A stretch of 64,000 bases of DNA. Source: Deltaproteobacteria bacterium UBA6106 (GTDB lineage: Bacteria; Desulfobacterota; Syntrophorhabdia; Syntrophorhabdales; Syntrophorhabdaceae). A program made the translations under genes and the position numbers. The stretch is taken from NCBI GenBank assembly GCA_002428485.1, contig DIWM01000053.1:96976-160975 (forward strand). The letters run 5' to 3'. Each line of letters begins with the position of its first letter. The first letter of the stretch is position 1. This document shows, piece by piece, positions 16,841 through 24,838 of this stretch. The notes beneath the pieces are model-generated. The model searched no databases. It had not been told where the DNA came from and saw nothing but the letters and a program-made list of their open reading frames with translations.

Positions 16841-18054
16841 ACGGGCCTTTATCGGGAATAAGAATCCTGGACATATCGCGTGCAATCGCCGGCCCATACG
16901 GGACCATGCTGCTGGCCGACCTCGGCGCAGAGGTGATTCACATTGAAACCCCTGAAGGAGACATAAGCCGTTTTCGCGGCGGGCCGAAATACAAAGGGGA
17001 GAGCTTCCATTATCTGTCATGGAATCGAAACAAAAAGGATATCGTCCTTGACTTCAGCACAAAGATGGGAAAACAGGCGTTTCTTGATCTCGTCAAGATG
17101 TCTGATATCGTTTGGGATAACTTCCGGCCGGGCTCCATGAAGAGGCTTGGCTTCGATTATGAGACGTTAAAGGAGATCAACCCCCGTATTATCAGTGTAT
17201 CCATCTCAGGATATGGCCAGACAGGGCCGTTTGCAAACAGGCCTGCCTTCGATGTGGCGATCCTGGGCCATGCAGGGGTGCTAAGCGTGACGGGCGAACC
17301 CGACGGGACGCCGGTGAGGCCGGGGATCCCGATGGCCGACATGGGCGGCGCCATTTTCGCCGCTATTGGCGCTCTGTCAGTGCTCTATGAGCGTGAGCAC
17401 ACGGGGAAAGGGCGTAAAGTGGAGATCTCCATGCAGGACGCCTGCATATCGATGCTTGCATACTATTTTTGTCAATATTTCATCACAGGGAACGTCCCAA
17501 AGCCGCTGGATCACTCCGGGCATATATTTTCAATACCTTATGGGATATACAGGACAAAGAACGGCCATATAGCAATAGGGCCAAGCTGGCCTAAAGTTGC
17601 AGAGGTGATCGGGATGGGGCAGCTTGTTGATGACCCGAGGTTCAAGGATTGGGAAGCCAGGGACCGGAATCGCACGGAGTTTAACAGGATTCTGGAGGAG
17701 CAGCTGCTGAAAGCCGAGACCGAAGAATGGATCGAACGTTTTGGGGCCGCCGATGTTCCTGCAGGGGCGATCAAAAACATTGCCGAGGTTGCGGTCGACC
17801 CGCAGGTTCTATATAACAGGATGATCCTCACCCTGGTGCACCCCTTGGGAGGTGAGATAAAGCTGGTGGGAAACCCGGTAAAAATGGACGGGCTTTCCGA
17901 GGAAGACTATACGGCCCCGCCTACCCTCAACCAGCATGAGCATGAGATATTGTCCGGACTGCTTGATTATTCGGAAGAAAAGATAGCGTTGCTAAAGCAG
18001 GAGGAGAAGAAGCGCAGAGAGGAGCGATCAGCTCAGATACGGACGCATTGGTAG
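16837..18054 (+). CDS. Class III CoA-transferase (CaiB/BaiF family)
   Basis: Transfers CoA between carboxylic acids through an aspartyl-CoA intermediate. It is 405 residues with an interlocked-dimer fold. The N-terminal motif is LDISRAIAGPYGTMLLADLG and the catalytic Asp is expected in RPGIPMADMGGAIFAAIGAL. Related enzymes act on formate/oxalate, succinate/benzylsuccinate, carnitine, itaconate and mesaconate. It starts inside the stop of the MmgE/PrpD gene, so the two proteins are probably made together and may act on consecutive intermediates. The C-terminal 20 residues are very charged. The precise donor and acceptor cannot be read. Confidence 0.9.
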   Translation: MNGPLSGIRILDISRAIAGPYGTMLLADLGAEVIHIETPEGDISRFRGGPKYKGESFHYLSWNRNKKDIVLDFSTKMGKQAFLDLVKMSDIVWDNFRPGSMKRLGFDYETLKEINPRIISVSISGYGQTGPFANRPAFDVAILGHAGVLSVTGEPDGTPVRPGIPMADMGGAIFAAIGALSVLYEREHTGKGRKVEISMQDACISMLAYYFCQYFITGNVPKPLDHSGHIFSIPYGIYRTKNGHIAIGPSWPKVAEVIGMGQLVDDPRFKDWEARDRNRTEFNRILEEQLLKAETEEWIERFGAADVPAGAIKNIAEVAVDPQVLYNRMILTLVHPLGGEIKLVGNPVKMDGLSEEDYTAPPTLNQHEHEILSGLLDYSEEKIALLKQEEKKRREERSAQIRTHW

Positions 18055-18068
18055 ATGGGCATGAAGCT

Positions 18069-18085
18069 TTACGGTAGAACCGTAA
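18069..18085 (+). terminator. Small hairpin before dctP
   Basis: TTACGGT (18069-18075) and ACCGTAA (18079-18085) pair perfectly across three bases and are followed by TATTTT. It could cause partial termination between the enzyme genes and the transporter genes. Confidence 0.45.
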
Positions 18086-18110
18086 TATTTTAATGCAAGG
18101 GAGGATGATT

Positions 18111-19136
18111 ATGAAACAGAGAAGCAGATTTTTGTTGGTAATGGTAGCGTTATTGGCCGCCGGTGTGCTCCTTGCGGGGTATGCCCAGGCTGCTGAAAAG
18201 CAGATCGTACTGAGGTATGCAGGCAATTTTCCCCAAAAACATTTCATGACCAAGATGATGGAGGACTGGGTAAAGCTGGTGCATGAGCGGACCAAAAACA
18301 GGGTCAAGATAGAAATATACCCTGCCGGTCAGCTGTATACAGACAAGGACCTGGATAGGGCCTTATCCTCAGGCGCCGTCGACCTCGGTCAGGCACAGCC
18401 AAATGTTTTGGCAGGCATGGCGCCCGCTACGCATCTTCTTGATTTTTCCATGCTCTGGGACGACTGGGCCCACTTCGACAGGGTTATGCATGAGAAGGGA
18501 GGGTTCGACATTATCGATAAGGATGCCCGCGCACATAACATGAAGGAGATCTTTATCATGCCCTATGGGTTAACCAACGGCCCCATAACGAACAAGAAGA
18601 GAATCGTTACCCATGGAGATATGAAAGGGCTGAAGATAAGGGCCATGGGCGGTAGTATCGCAAAGACGCTTCAAGCGCTTGGCGCAACTCCCGTCTTCAT
18701 TGGCGCCGGCGAGGTATACCAGGCACTCCAGAGAGGGACCATAGACGGCGCAGTAAGCGGGCCGACAAGCATGGCAGACCGGGGCTGGGGAGAGATCGCA
18801 AAATATTACTGGACGATGCCTTATTGCCCATGCACATGCGGCCAAACCGCTATGAACCTTAATGCATGGAACAAACTTCCTGCTGATATCCAGAAGATCT
18901 TTCTGACCGCAGGAAGGGAGATCGAGCTGAAATACCGGAACGAAATAGTGGAGAAAGAAAACCAGGATGCCTATGCCAAACTGCGGAAGGCCGGGGTGGA
19001 GCTTGTGCACCCGACGAAAGAAGAGATCGCAAAATGTCGTGAGCTGGTGCAGCCGGTCATCGAGGAATGGGCGACCAAGAGCAAACCTACCCGCGAACTT
19101 ATCGACCTCGCAAACAGGGAGAGAGGCAAAAAGTAG
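18111..19136 (+). CDS. dctP: TRAP transporter substrate-binding protein (DctP family)
   Basis: Periplasmic receptor that captures an organic acid for the adjacent TRAP permease. It is 341 residues. The ATG at 18093 is in frame, but AAGGGAGG (18097-18104) lies six bases before the ATG at 18111, giving a clean signal peptide MKQRSRFLLVMVALLAAG ending at AQA. Family motifs include YPAGQLYTDKDLDRAL, KGLKIRAMGG (with the conserved carboxylate-binding Arg) and VYQALQRGTIDGAVSG. It is followed by a perfect 17-bp hairpin and the fused dctQM gene. The neighbours suggest the cargo is the acid processed by this operon. Confidence 0.93.
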   Translation: MKQRSRFLLVMVALLAAGVLLAGYAQAAEKQIVLRYAGNFPQKHFMTKMMEDWVKLVHERTKNRVKIEIYPAGQLYTDKDLDRALSSGAVDLGQAQPNVLAGMAPATHLLDFSMLWDDWAHFDRVMHEKGGFDIIDKDARAHNMKEIFIMPYGLTNGPITNKKRIVTHGDMKGLKIRAMGGSIAKTLQALGATPVFIGAGEVYQALQRGTIDGAVSGPTSMADRGWGEIAKYYWTMPYCPCTCGQTAMNLNAWNKLPADIQKIFLTAGREIELKYRNEIVEKENQDAYAKLRKAGVELVHPTKEEIAKCRELVQPVIEEWATKSKPTRELIDLANRERGKK

Positions 19137-19170
19137 CAAAAAAGGAAAGAGATTAGCTCAATCATTGCGG

Positions 19171-19212
19171 CCTGAGATCGGAAGGTAACTTTGTGTACCT
19201 TCCGATCTCAGG
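19171..19212 (+). promoter_or_regulatory. Perfect 17-bp hairpin between dctP and dctQM
   Basis: CCTGAGATCGGAAGGTA (19171-19187) and its exact complement (19196-19212) enclose an 8-base loop. No T-run follows. Such hairpins commonly stabilise the upstream message so that the binding protein outnumbers the membrane subunits; that role is inferred. It ends nine bases before the dctQM ribosome binding site. Confidence 0.75.
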
Positions 19213-19229
19213 TAAAAGAAGGAGGCGGG

Positions 19230-21194
19230 ATGGATAGAGGAAAGATAGGTACCCCTGATCTGAAGGAAGAAGTGCAGACTACCGGAACGTTGGGGATAAT
19301 AGGTAGGCTGATCGACCTGGTGGCGGATATCGGTGCGGGGATAAGCGCTACGATCATCGTGGCAATGTCTGCAGTGGTTTTTTACGAGATTGTTATGCGC
19401 GGACTTTTTAATATGCCGACAACATGGGTGCTTGAATATACCACGTACTCCCTCGTTGCAGCCGGTTTTTTCGGAGCCGGTTATGTTGCAAAGATTGACG
19501 GGCACGTTAAGGTAGATGCTATTACCAGCAGGTTATCACCGAGAACAAAAACAATCATGGAATTCGTCAATTCGCTCTGGAGTATCGGAGTAGTTCTTGT
19601 ATTGATCGGGAGCTCCATCTTTATGGTCAGGGAATCGTATACTCAAAACCGGCTGTCTACCAGCATCCTGGAAACGCCCATGTGGATTACAGAGGTCCCC
19701 ATGGTAATAGGCAGCATCATATTGTTGCTTATGCTGGTAAAGAAAATGTTGCAGAATGTGGCGGCAATAGGCAAGACTGCCGGTATGGTGCCGGCCCGGC
19801 GCACCTGGGTGAGCCCGGTGGACAAGCCGGCTATCCTGATCTCTCTTGTATTCGTGCTGCTCGCCATCGGGGTCGTCCTGTTCAATATTGGGGGCTCTGT
19901 ACAGATTCTCGGTTTTGTCCTTGTCATGCTCACGCTTTTTGCGACGGGTACACCTATTTTCATTGTCCTTGCCATTCTCGGAAGCTTCGGGCTTTTCTGC
20001 CTCCTTGGCGCAGACTTTAATTCGCAGATCCAGGTAGCGCTTCAGGGGTATAAGGCGCTTGATTCTTTTACGCTTGTGGCCATTCCCCTCTTTGTCATGG
20101 GCGCATCGATATTCGCAAGCACAAGGTTGACTGACGGGTTGTTCGATGTCGTTAAGGCATGGCTCTCCTTTCTTCCGGCCAATCTTCTTATGTCCACAAT
20201 TGTGTGCTGCGCCATCTTCGCGGCGATCACGGGTTCCAGCGTAGCCTGTGCAGCCACAATTGCACTTGTGGCGGTTCCGCCAATGATGAAGGCAAATTAT
20301 GAGAAGAAGTGGGCCTACGGTTCTCTGGCAGCGGGAGGGACGCTGGGCATCCTGATCCCGCCGAGTCTCTCTTTCATAATGATAGGTGAAATTACCCAGA
20401 TGTCCGTAGGACAGCTCTTCATGGCGGGCGTACTGCCAGGCATTATGCTTACGGTTCTATTTATGCTTTTCATATGGTTCGGGACCAGGGGAAATCCCGT
20501 ATACAGGACATCCATCGAGACCTATACCTGGAGCCAAAGGATAAGGCTGATAAAAAGCGGTGGACCCGTTTTGATGGCGCCGATCATTGTGCTCGGAGGT
20601 ATATATACGGGTTTGTTTACGCCTACTGAAGCGGCGGCAGTGGCGGTAATCTATGGAATCGTCCTCGCCATCGTCCGCGGCAGGCTCAGGTTGGATAATT
20701 TTATTACCTGCCTTATTGAATCTACAAGAACAAGCGTGATGCTCATGATGATCATAGTGGGCGCAGTGATCCTGGGTTCCGTGGTCACTATCCTCAGGCT
20801 ACCCCAGAATGCTTCTGAGATGGTCACAGCTTCAGGTGTCCCGGGATGGCTTGTCGTTGTTCTTATGTGCGGGGTCCTTTTTATCCTTGGCATGTTTCTT
20901 GAGTGCGCCTCGATCACGCTTATCTGCACACCGATATTTTTCCCGGTGATTGAGAAACTCGGATATGACCCCATCTGGTTTGCCGTCCTCTTCACTGTAA
21001 ACATGGAGCTCGCCTTGATAACGCCACCCGTAGGCATGAACCTCTACGTCATACAGGCAACGACAGGTGATAAATTGGAGCTTATAATGAAGAGCGCGAT
21101 CCCGTGGGTTTTTATCATGGTAGTAGGCATTATCATAATCGGATTATTCCCGCAATTGTCTACATGGCTGCCGGCAATGATGTTTGCGAAATGA
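19230..21194 (+). CDS. Fused TRAP transporter membrane protein (DctQM)
   Basis: Sodium-driven permease for an organic acid, with the small (DctQ) and large (DctM) subunits in one chain of 654 residues. DctQ covers about residues 20-180 (four helices, with the motif TTWVLEYTTYSLVAAGFFGAG), and DctM about 195-650 (about twelve helices, with GSSVACAATIALVAVPPM, GTLGILIPPSLSFIM and TPTEAAAVAVIYG). A TTG at 19191 is in frame but lies inside the hairpin loop; GGAGG at 19221-19225 supports the ATG at 19230. The second TRAP system in the window (37974-39769) has separate subunits, so the two are not recent duplicates. Confidence 0.93.
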   Translation: MDRGKIGTPDLKEEVQTTGTLGIIGRLIDLVADIGAGISATIIVAMSAVVFYEIVMRGLFNMPTTWVLEYTTYSLVAAGFFGAGYVAKIDGHVKVDAITSRLSPRTKTIMEFVNSLWSIGVVLVLIGSSIFMVRESYTQNRLSTSILETPMWITEVPMVIGSIILLLMLVKKMLQNVAAIGKTAGMVPARRTWVSPVDKPAILISLVFVLLAIGVVLFNIGGSVQILGFVLVMLTLFATGTPIFIVLAILGSFGLFCLLGADFNSQIQVALQGYKALDSFTLVAIPLFVMGASIFASTRLTDGLFDVVKAWLSFLPANLLMSTIVCCAIFAAITGSSVACAATIALVAVPPMMKANYEKKWAYGSLAAGGTLGILIPPSLSFIMIGEITQMSVGQLFMAGVLPGIMLTVLFMLFIWFGTRGNPVYRTSIETYTWSQRIRLIKSGGPVLMAPIIVLGGIYTGLFTPTEAAAVAVIYGIVLAIVRGRLRLDNFITCLIESTRTSVMLMMIIVGAVILGSVVTILRLPQNASEMVTASGVPGWLVVVLMCGVLFILGMFLECASITLICTPIFFPVIEKLGYDPIWFAVLFTVNMELALITPPVGMNLYVIQATTGDKLELIMKSAIPWVFIMVVGIIIIGLFPQLSTWLPAMMFAK

Positions 21195-21240
21195 CCTGAA
21201 GGAAAGAAAAAAAGAAAAAGAAGAAAAGGAGGAGAAGTTT

Positions 21241-21636
21241 ATGTTAAAACGCATTAATCACATTGGCATCGCCGTAAAGGATGTGGAGAAGGCGATGAAA
21301 CAATGGAGAGAGGTCTTTGGCCTTGAAACGCCGCCCCCCCATATTGAACCGGACATGAAGATATGCATGGTAAACCTCGGAGGCGTGCTTGTAGAACTCA
21401 TGGAGCCAATAGGCAGCGAGGGGACATTGGCAAAAAGCATGGAAAAGCGAGGAGAAGGACTTCATCACATCTGCTATGAAGTGGAGGATATATATAAGGC
21501 TGTCGACACACTTATAGAACAAGGCGTGCCAGTTGTGAATAAGGAACCGCGCGAGGGGGCCGAGGGCAAGATCGTTTTCCTGCACCCCAAGGCGACAAAC
21601 GGGGTGCTCACAGAGATCGTCCAGGTCAGGAAATGA
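21241..21636 (+). CDS. Methylmalonyl-CoA epimerase-like VOC protein
   Basis: Metal-dependent racemase that interconverts the 2R and 2S forms of methylmalonyl-CoA or a similar 2-substituted acyl-CoA. It is 131 residues, two vicinal-oxygen-chelate modules. Metal ligands are expected at His in INHIGIAVKDV, Glu in VELMEPIG, His in GEGLHHICYEV and Glu near VLTEIVQV. An upstream in-frame start at 21184 would add 19 charged residues; AAAGGAGGAG before the ATG at 21241 decides the start. Its place in a mutase operon fits delivery of the correct stereoisomer to, or from, the mutase. Confidence 0.9.
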   Translation: MLKRINHIGIAVKDVEKAMKQWREVFGLETPPPHIEPDMKICMVNLGGVLVELMEPIGSEGTLAKSMEKRGEGLHHICYEVEDIYKAVDTLIEQGVPVVNKEPREGAEGKIVFLHPKATNGVLTEIVQVRK

Positions 21637-21676
21637 GGCGGATGAAGGATAAATTATATCAATAGGAGGAGCGTAA

Positions 21677-22834
21677 ATGGATTTTGCATTCACTGAAGAA
21701 CAGACCATGTTTCGGGATATGGCCCATAAGTTTGCCGAACAGGAGATACTTCCTTACATCAAGGATTACGAAAGGGAAGAGAAGTTTTTGAGAAGCGTGG
21801 TCGATAAGGCAAGAGACCTCGGCCTCGTGGCCCCCTTTATCCCTGAAGAGTACGGCGGCCTCGGGATCAGCAAGACTACCCTGGCGGTGATCCAGGAAGA
21901 GCTTTGCTGGGGGAGCTACAGCATCGCACACAACTTCCTCGGAGGGCCCGTACAGCCGGGAAGCATCGTTTTGCATGCCGGTAACGAAGAGCAGAAAAAG
22001 AGATGGCTTCCACCTATGTGCCGGGGAGAAATATTTCTTGCCGGGGCAGCCGTAGAGCCGAGCGCGGGAAGCGATGCCTCAAACATTGAGACAACAGCAG
22101 TGAAGAACGGCAACAAATGGGTCCTGAACGGGACAAAGCTTTTTATCACATGCGGAGGCATAGCCGATGTGGTGATGGTCCTTGCACAGACGGATAAAAG
22201 CAAAGGGCCAAGGGGCCTCACGGTATTTGCCGTCGAAAGAGGCACCCCGGGTTTTACCAGCAGGGACCTTGAAGGGAAGCTTGGGTTCCGCGCTGCGAAC
22301 CTTGCCGATCTGAGGTTCAGCGACTGCGAGGTGCCCGATGAGAACCGGGTAGGCGAGATAGGAAGGGGGCTCAGGAACATGTTCTATGGTATTGACCTGG
22401 CCCGTCTCTTCTGCGTTATCGGAAGCGTAGGCATGTCTAGAAGCTGCATGGAGTCTGTCATCGCATACACGAAAGAAAGGAAGCAGTTCGGGAAGCCCAT
22501 CGCCAGCTTCCAGCTTATACAGGGAACCATCGCAGACATGGCTGCGGCCATAGACGGGGTAAGGTTGCAGGCATACCGCCTCGCCTGGCTTATGGACAAC
22601 AACGCACCCCACACTCTCGAGAGCTCCTATGCAAAGTACCAGGCGATGAAACTGGTCAATTTTGTGACGCAGCAGTCCATACACCTCTTCGGGGCGTACG
22701 GGATTATTGACGAGTACCCGGTTCAGCATCACTACCGTGACGCAATGCTCGTGAGCCTCATGGGAGGCACGCCTGAGATGCACGCCCTGATGATCGGACG
22801 CCAGCTCACGGAGATTGACGCCTTGAGCAGATAG
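21677..22834 (+). CDS. Acyl-CoA dehydrogenase family protein lacking the usual catalytic Glu
   Basis: FAD enzyme of 385 residues that would desaturate an acyl-CoA and pass electrons to EtfAB, encoded next. Normal features: FTEEQTMFRDMAHKFAEQEI, a middle domain with EPSAGSDASNIETTA and KLFITCGGIADV, and the C-terminal helix bundle with YTKERKQFGKPIASFQLIQG. The C-terminal motif, normally YEGT with Glu as base, reads SLMGGTPEMHAL here, so Gly replaces Glu. The alternative Glu used by isovaleryl-CoA dehydrogenase (LDLERL) is Ala (IDLARL). Either another residue serves as base or the chemistry differs. A GGAGG site precedes the ATG. Confidence 0.88.
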   Translation: MDFAFTEEQTMFRDMAHKFAEQEILPYIKDYEREEKFLRSVVDKARDLGLVAPFIPEEYGGLGISKTTLAVIQEELCWGSYSIAHNFLGGPVQPGSIVLHAGNEEQKKRWLPPMCRGEIFLAGAAVEPSAGSDASNIETTAVKNGNKWVLNGTKLFITCGGIADVVMVLAQTDKSKGPRGLTVFAVERGTPGFTSRDLEGKLGFRAANLADLRFSDCEVPDENRVGEIGRGLRNMFYGIDLARLFCVIGSVGMSRSCMESVIAYTKERKQFGKPIASFQLIQGTIADMAAAIDGVRLQAYRLAWLMDNNAPHTLESSYAKYQAMKLVNFVTQQSIHLFGAYGIIDEYPVQHHYRDAMLVSLMGGTPEMHALMIGRQLTEIDALSR

Positions 22835-22886
22835 AACAGGCAGCAGCATTTGTTTGAATCAGTATAATAGGATGGAGGAAAACAGA

Positions 22887-23687
22887 ATGAACATGATCGT
22901 ATGCGTAAAACAGGTGCCTGATCCTGAGGTACCCCCGGCAAAGTTCAGGATCGATGCCAAGACAAAACAGGTGATGCCTCCTGAAGGCATTCCTCCGGTG
23001 ATCAACCCTTTCGATGAACGGGCCCTGGAGCTGGCCCTTAGGCTGAAAGATGCATACGGAGGCAAGATAACTGTATTGACGATGGGAAGCGCCAAAAGCG
23101 AAAGCGTTGTAAAACGCGGGATTTCAATGGGAGCTGACGACGGGTTTGTCCTTTCGGACCCCTCCTTTCAGGATTCAGACAGCTTTGGTACGGCCCACAT
23201 ACTCGCCGCGGCTATCCAGAAGATCGGAAACTATGATCTGATATTATGCGGCCGGCAGGCCAGTGATTGGGACGAGGGCGTGGTTGGTTCGATTATTGCG
23301 GAGAATCTCTCTCTTCCTTTTATAGCGCTTGCCTTGGCCATCGAAGCCGCTGATAAGGCGCTGAAGGTAAAGCGTGTGACCACGGACGGCTACCAGGTGT
23401 TTTCCGTACCGGTGCCGGCGATGGTGACGGTCTGTTGGGATGTCGGCCGCCCGAGGCTGCCCTCCGGCAGCGGAGTGATCATGGCTGCGAGAAAGAAAAT
23501 ACCTGTTTGGAGCGCTGCAGATATCGGAGTTGACGCCGGCCAGGTCGGCAAAGGGGCCGCGCGGAAGGAAGCAGCAGAGCTGTCCAGGCGCGAGTGGGCG
23601 AGAAAATGCGAAATCATCCAGGCAGAGACCCCGGACGAGGCAGGAACAAAGCTGGCGGAAAAGCTGCGGGAAGTCGGGGCTTTTTAG
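22887..23687 (+). CDS. etfB: Electron transfer flavoprotein beta subunit
   Basis: AMP-binding subunit of the EtfAB heterodimer that accepts electrons from acyl-CoA dehydrogenases. It is 266 residues. MIVCVKQVPDPE at the N-terminus, NPFDERALELALRLKD, and ILCGRQASDWDEGVVGSIIAE are family landmarks. GGAGG at 22874-22878 selects the ATG at 22887 over upstream in-frame codons. It follows the acyl-CoA dehydrogenase by 52 bases. The adenine-binding loop resembles non-bifurcating ETFs feeding quinone, which fits the downstream fixCX, but bifurcation cannot be excluded by eye. Confidence 0.94.
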   Translation: MNMIVCVKQVPDPEVPPAKFRIDAKTKQVMPPEGIPPVINPFDERALELALRLKDAYGGKITVLTMGSAKSESVVKRGISMGADDGFVLSDPSFQDSDSFGTAHILAAAIQKIGNYDLILCGRQASDWDEGVVGSIIAENLSLPFIALALAIEAADKALKVKRVTTDGYQVFSVPVPAMVTVCWDVGRPRLPSGSGVIMAARKKIPVWSAADIGVDAGQVGKGAARKEAAELSRREWARKCEIIQAETPDEAGTKLAEKLREVGAF

Positions 23688-23701
23688 CCCGTTGCCGGAT
23701 T

Positions 23702-23758
23702 GAGGTGTTTTTTATAGAGGTGTTTTTATAGAGGTGTTGCTATAGAGGTGTTGCTATA
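23702..23758. repeat. 14-bp tandem repeat between etfB and etfA
   Basis: Four head-to-tail copies of GAGGTGTTGCTATA or close variants, at 23702-23716 (15 bases), 23717-23730, 23731-23744 and 23745-23758. The last two are identical. They fill most of the 101-base gap. Each unit contains a GAGGTG ribosome-binding-like word, but the etfA site is the separate AGGAGG at about 23773. Confidence 0.85.
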
Positions 23759-23788
23759 CGAACTGGTATTGCAGGAGGATAGATAAAA

Positions 23789-24781
23789 ATGAGTGAAAAA
23801 ATATTAATCTTTGGTGAAGTGGCAGAGGGGAAGGTCGCTACCGTTACAAAAGAGATTCTGACTGCCGGCCGTGAGCTTGCCAATCAAATGGGAGAGCCGC
23901 TAAGCGTGCTCCTTATCGGCGAGAACATCGAGGGAGCGGCAAAAGATGCGGTCAGCCTGGGCGGCGACAATGTCTATGTTGTCAATGGTCCTCCTATTGC
24001 CAAAGCCCACCCCGATCTTTACCTGGCTATCGTTGCCGAGGCATGCAAACAGCTAACCCCGTCCATAATTTTATTCAGCCACACTGATATGGGACGGGAG
24101 ATTGCGCCAAGGCTTGCGGCCAGGCTGAAGGCGTCTGTAACAATGGATTGCATTAAGCTTTCCATTGAGCCGAACTCGGGTGCATTGCTGCTTTCGAAGC
24201 CGGTGTATGGCGGAAACGCGATCGCCGTGTGGACTTCGAAGCCTGGTACGGCCCAGATAGCAACCGTCAGGCCCAGATCGGCGGCACCAGCGGAAAGCGA
24301 CCCGTCCAGGCAGGGAAAGATAGCACCCCTTACCGTCTCTGTGGATCCCTCGTGCGTCAAAGGCGAAGTCCTCGAGACAGTGGTCGAAGAGGTTCAGGGG
24401 ATAAGGCTTGAAGATGCCAAGGTTGTCGTTGCCGGAGGCGGCGGCATCGGGGGAGTTGAAGGGTTCACATTATTGGAAGGGCTTGCTGCTCTCCTCGGAG
24501 GGACCGTAGGGGTTACGAGGGTGCCCTGTGATGAAGGCTGGAAGCCCCTCAGCATGGAGATCGGGCAGACGGGGCGCATCGTGAGCCCGAACCTTTACAT
24601 AGCCGTCGGCGTTTCGGGCGCCCCGCAGCACATGACGGGGTGTTCCTCCTCAAAGCTTCTTGTTGCGATCAACAGAGACCCTGACGCAAACATATTCAGG
24701 GAGGCCGACCTTGGCGTTGTAGGTGATTATAAAAAGGTTCTCCCGTCGCTTATAGAAAGGTGCAAGTCTTTAAAAATGTAA
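23789..24781 (+). CDS. etfA: Electron transfer flavoprotein alpha subunit
   Basis: FAD-carrying subunit of EtfAB. It is 330 residues. The C-terminal FAD domain has VVAGGGGIGGVEGF, SPNLYIAVGVSGAPQHMTG and LLVAINRDPDANIFREADL, all standard. It is separated from etfB by the tandem repeat and from fixC by 57 bases. With FixC and FixX it should route electrons from the acyl-CoA dehydrogenase to the membrane quinone pool. Confidence 0.94.
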   Translation: MSEKILIFGEVAEGKVATVTKEILTAGRELANQMGEPLSVLLIGENIEGAAKDAVSLGGDNVYVVNGPPIAKAHPDLYLAIVAEACKQLTPSIILFSHTDMGREIAPRLAARLKASVTMDCIKLSIEPNSGALLLSKPVYGGNAIAVWTSKPGTAQIATVRPRSAAPAESDPSRQGKIAPLTVSVDPSCVKGEVLETVVEEVQGIRLEDAKVVVAGGGGIGGVEGFTLLEGLAALLGGTVGVTRVPCDEGWKPLSMEIGQTGRIVSPNLYIAVGVSGAPQHMTGCSSSKLLVAINRDPDANIFREADLGVVGDYKKVLPSLIERCKSLKM

Positions 24782-24838
24782 AATATGTATCATATTGCCG
24801 GCACGGCTTGAGATAGAAGCCCGAAAGGGGTTTTGAAT

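Noticed and set aside
19191..19229. TTG start for the fused TRAP permease at 19191
   Set aside because: It lies in the hairpin loop; the ATG at 19230 has a good ribosome binding site.
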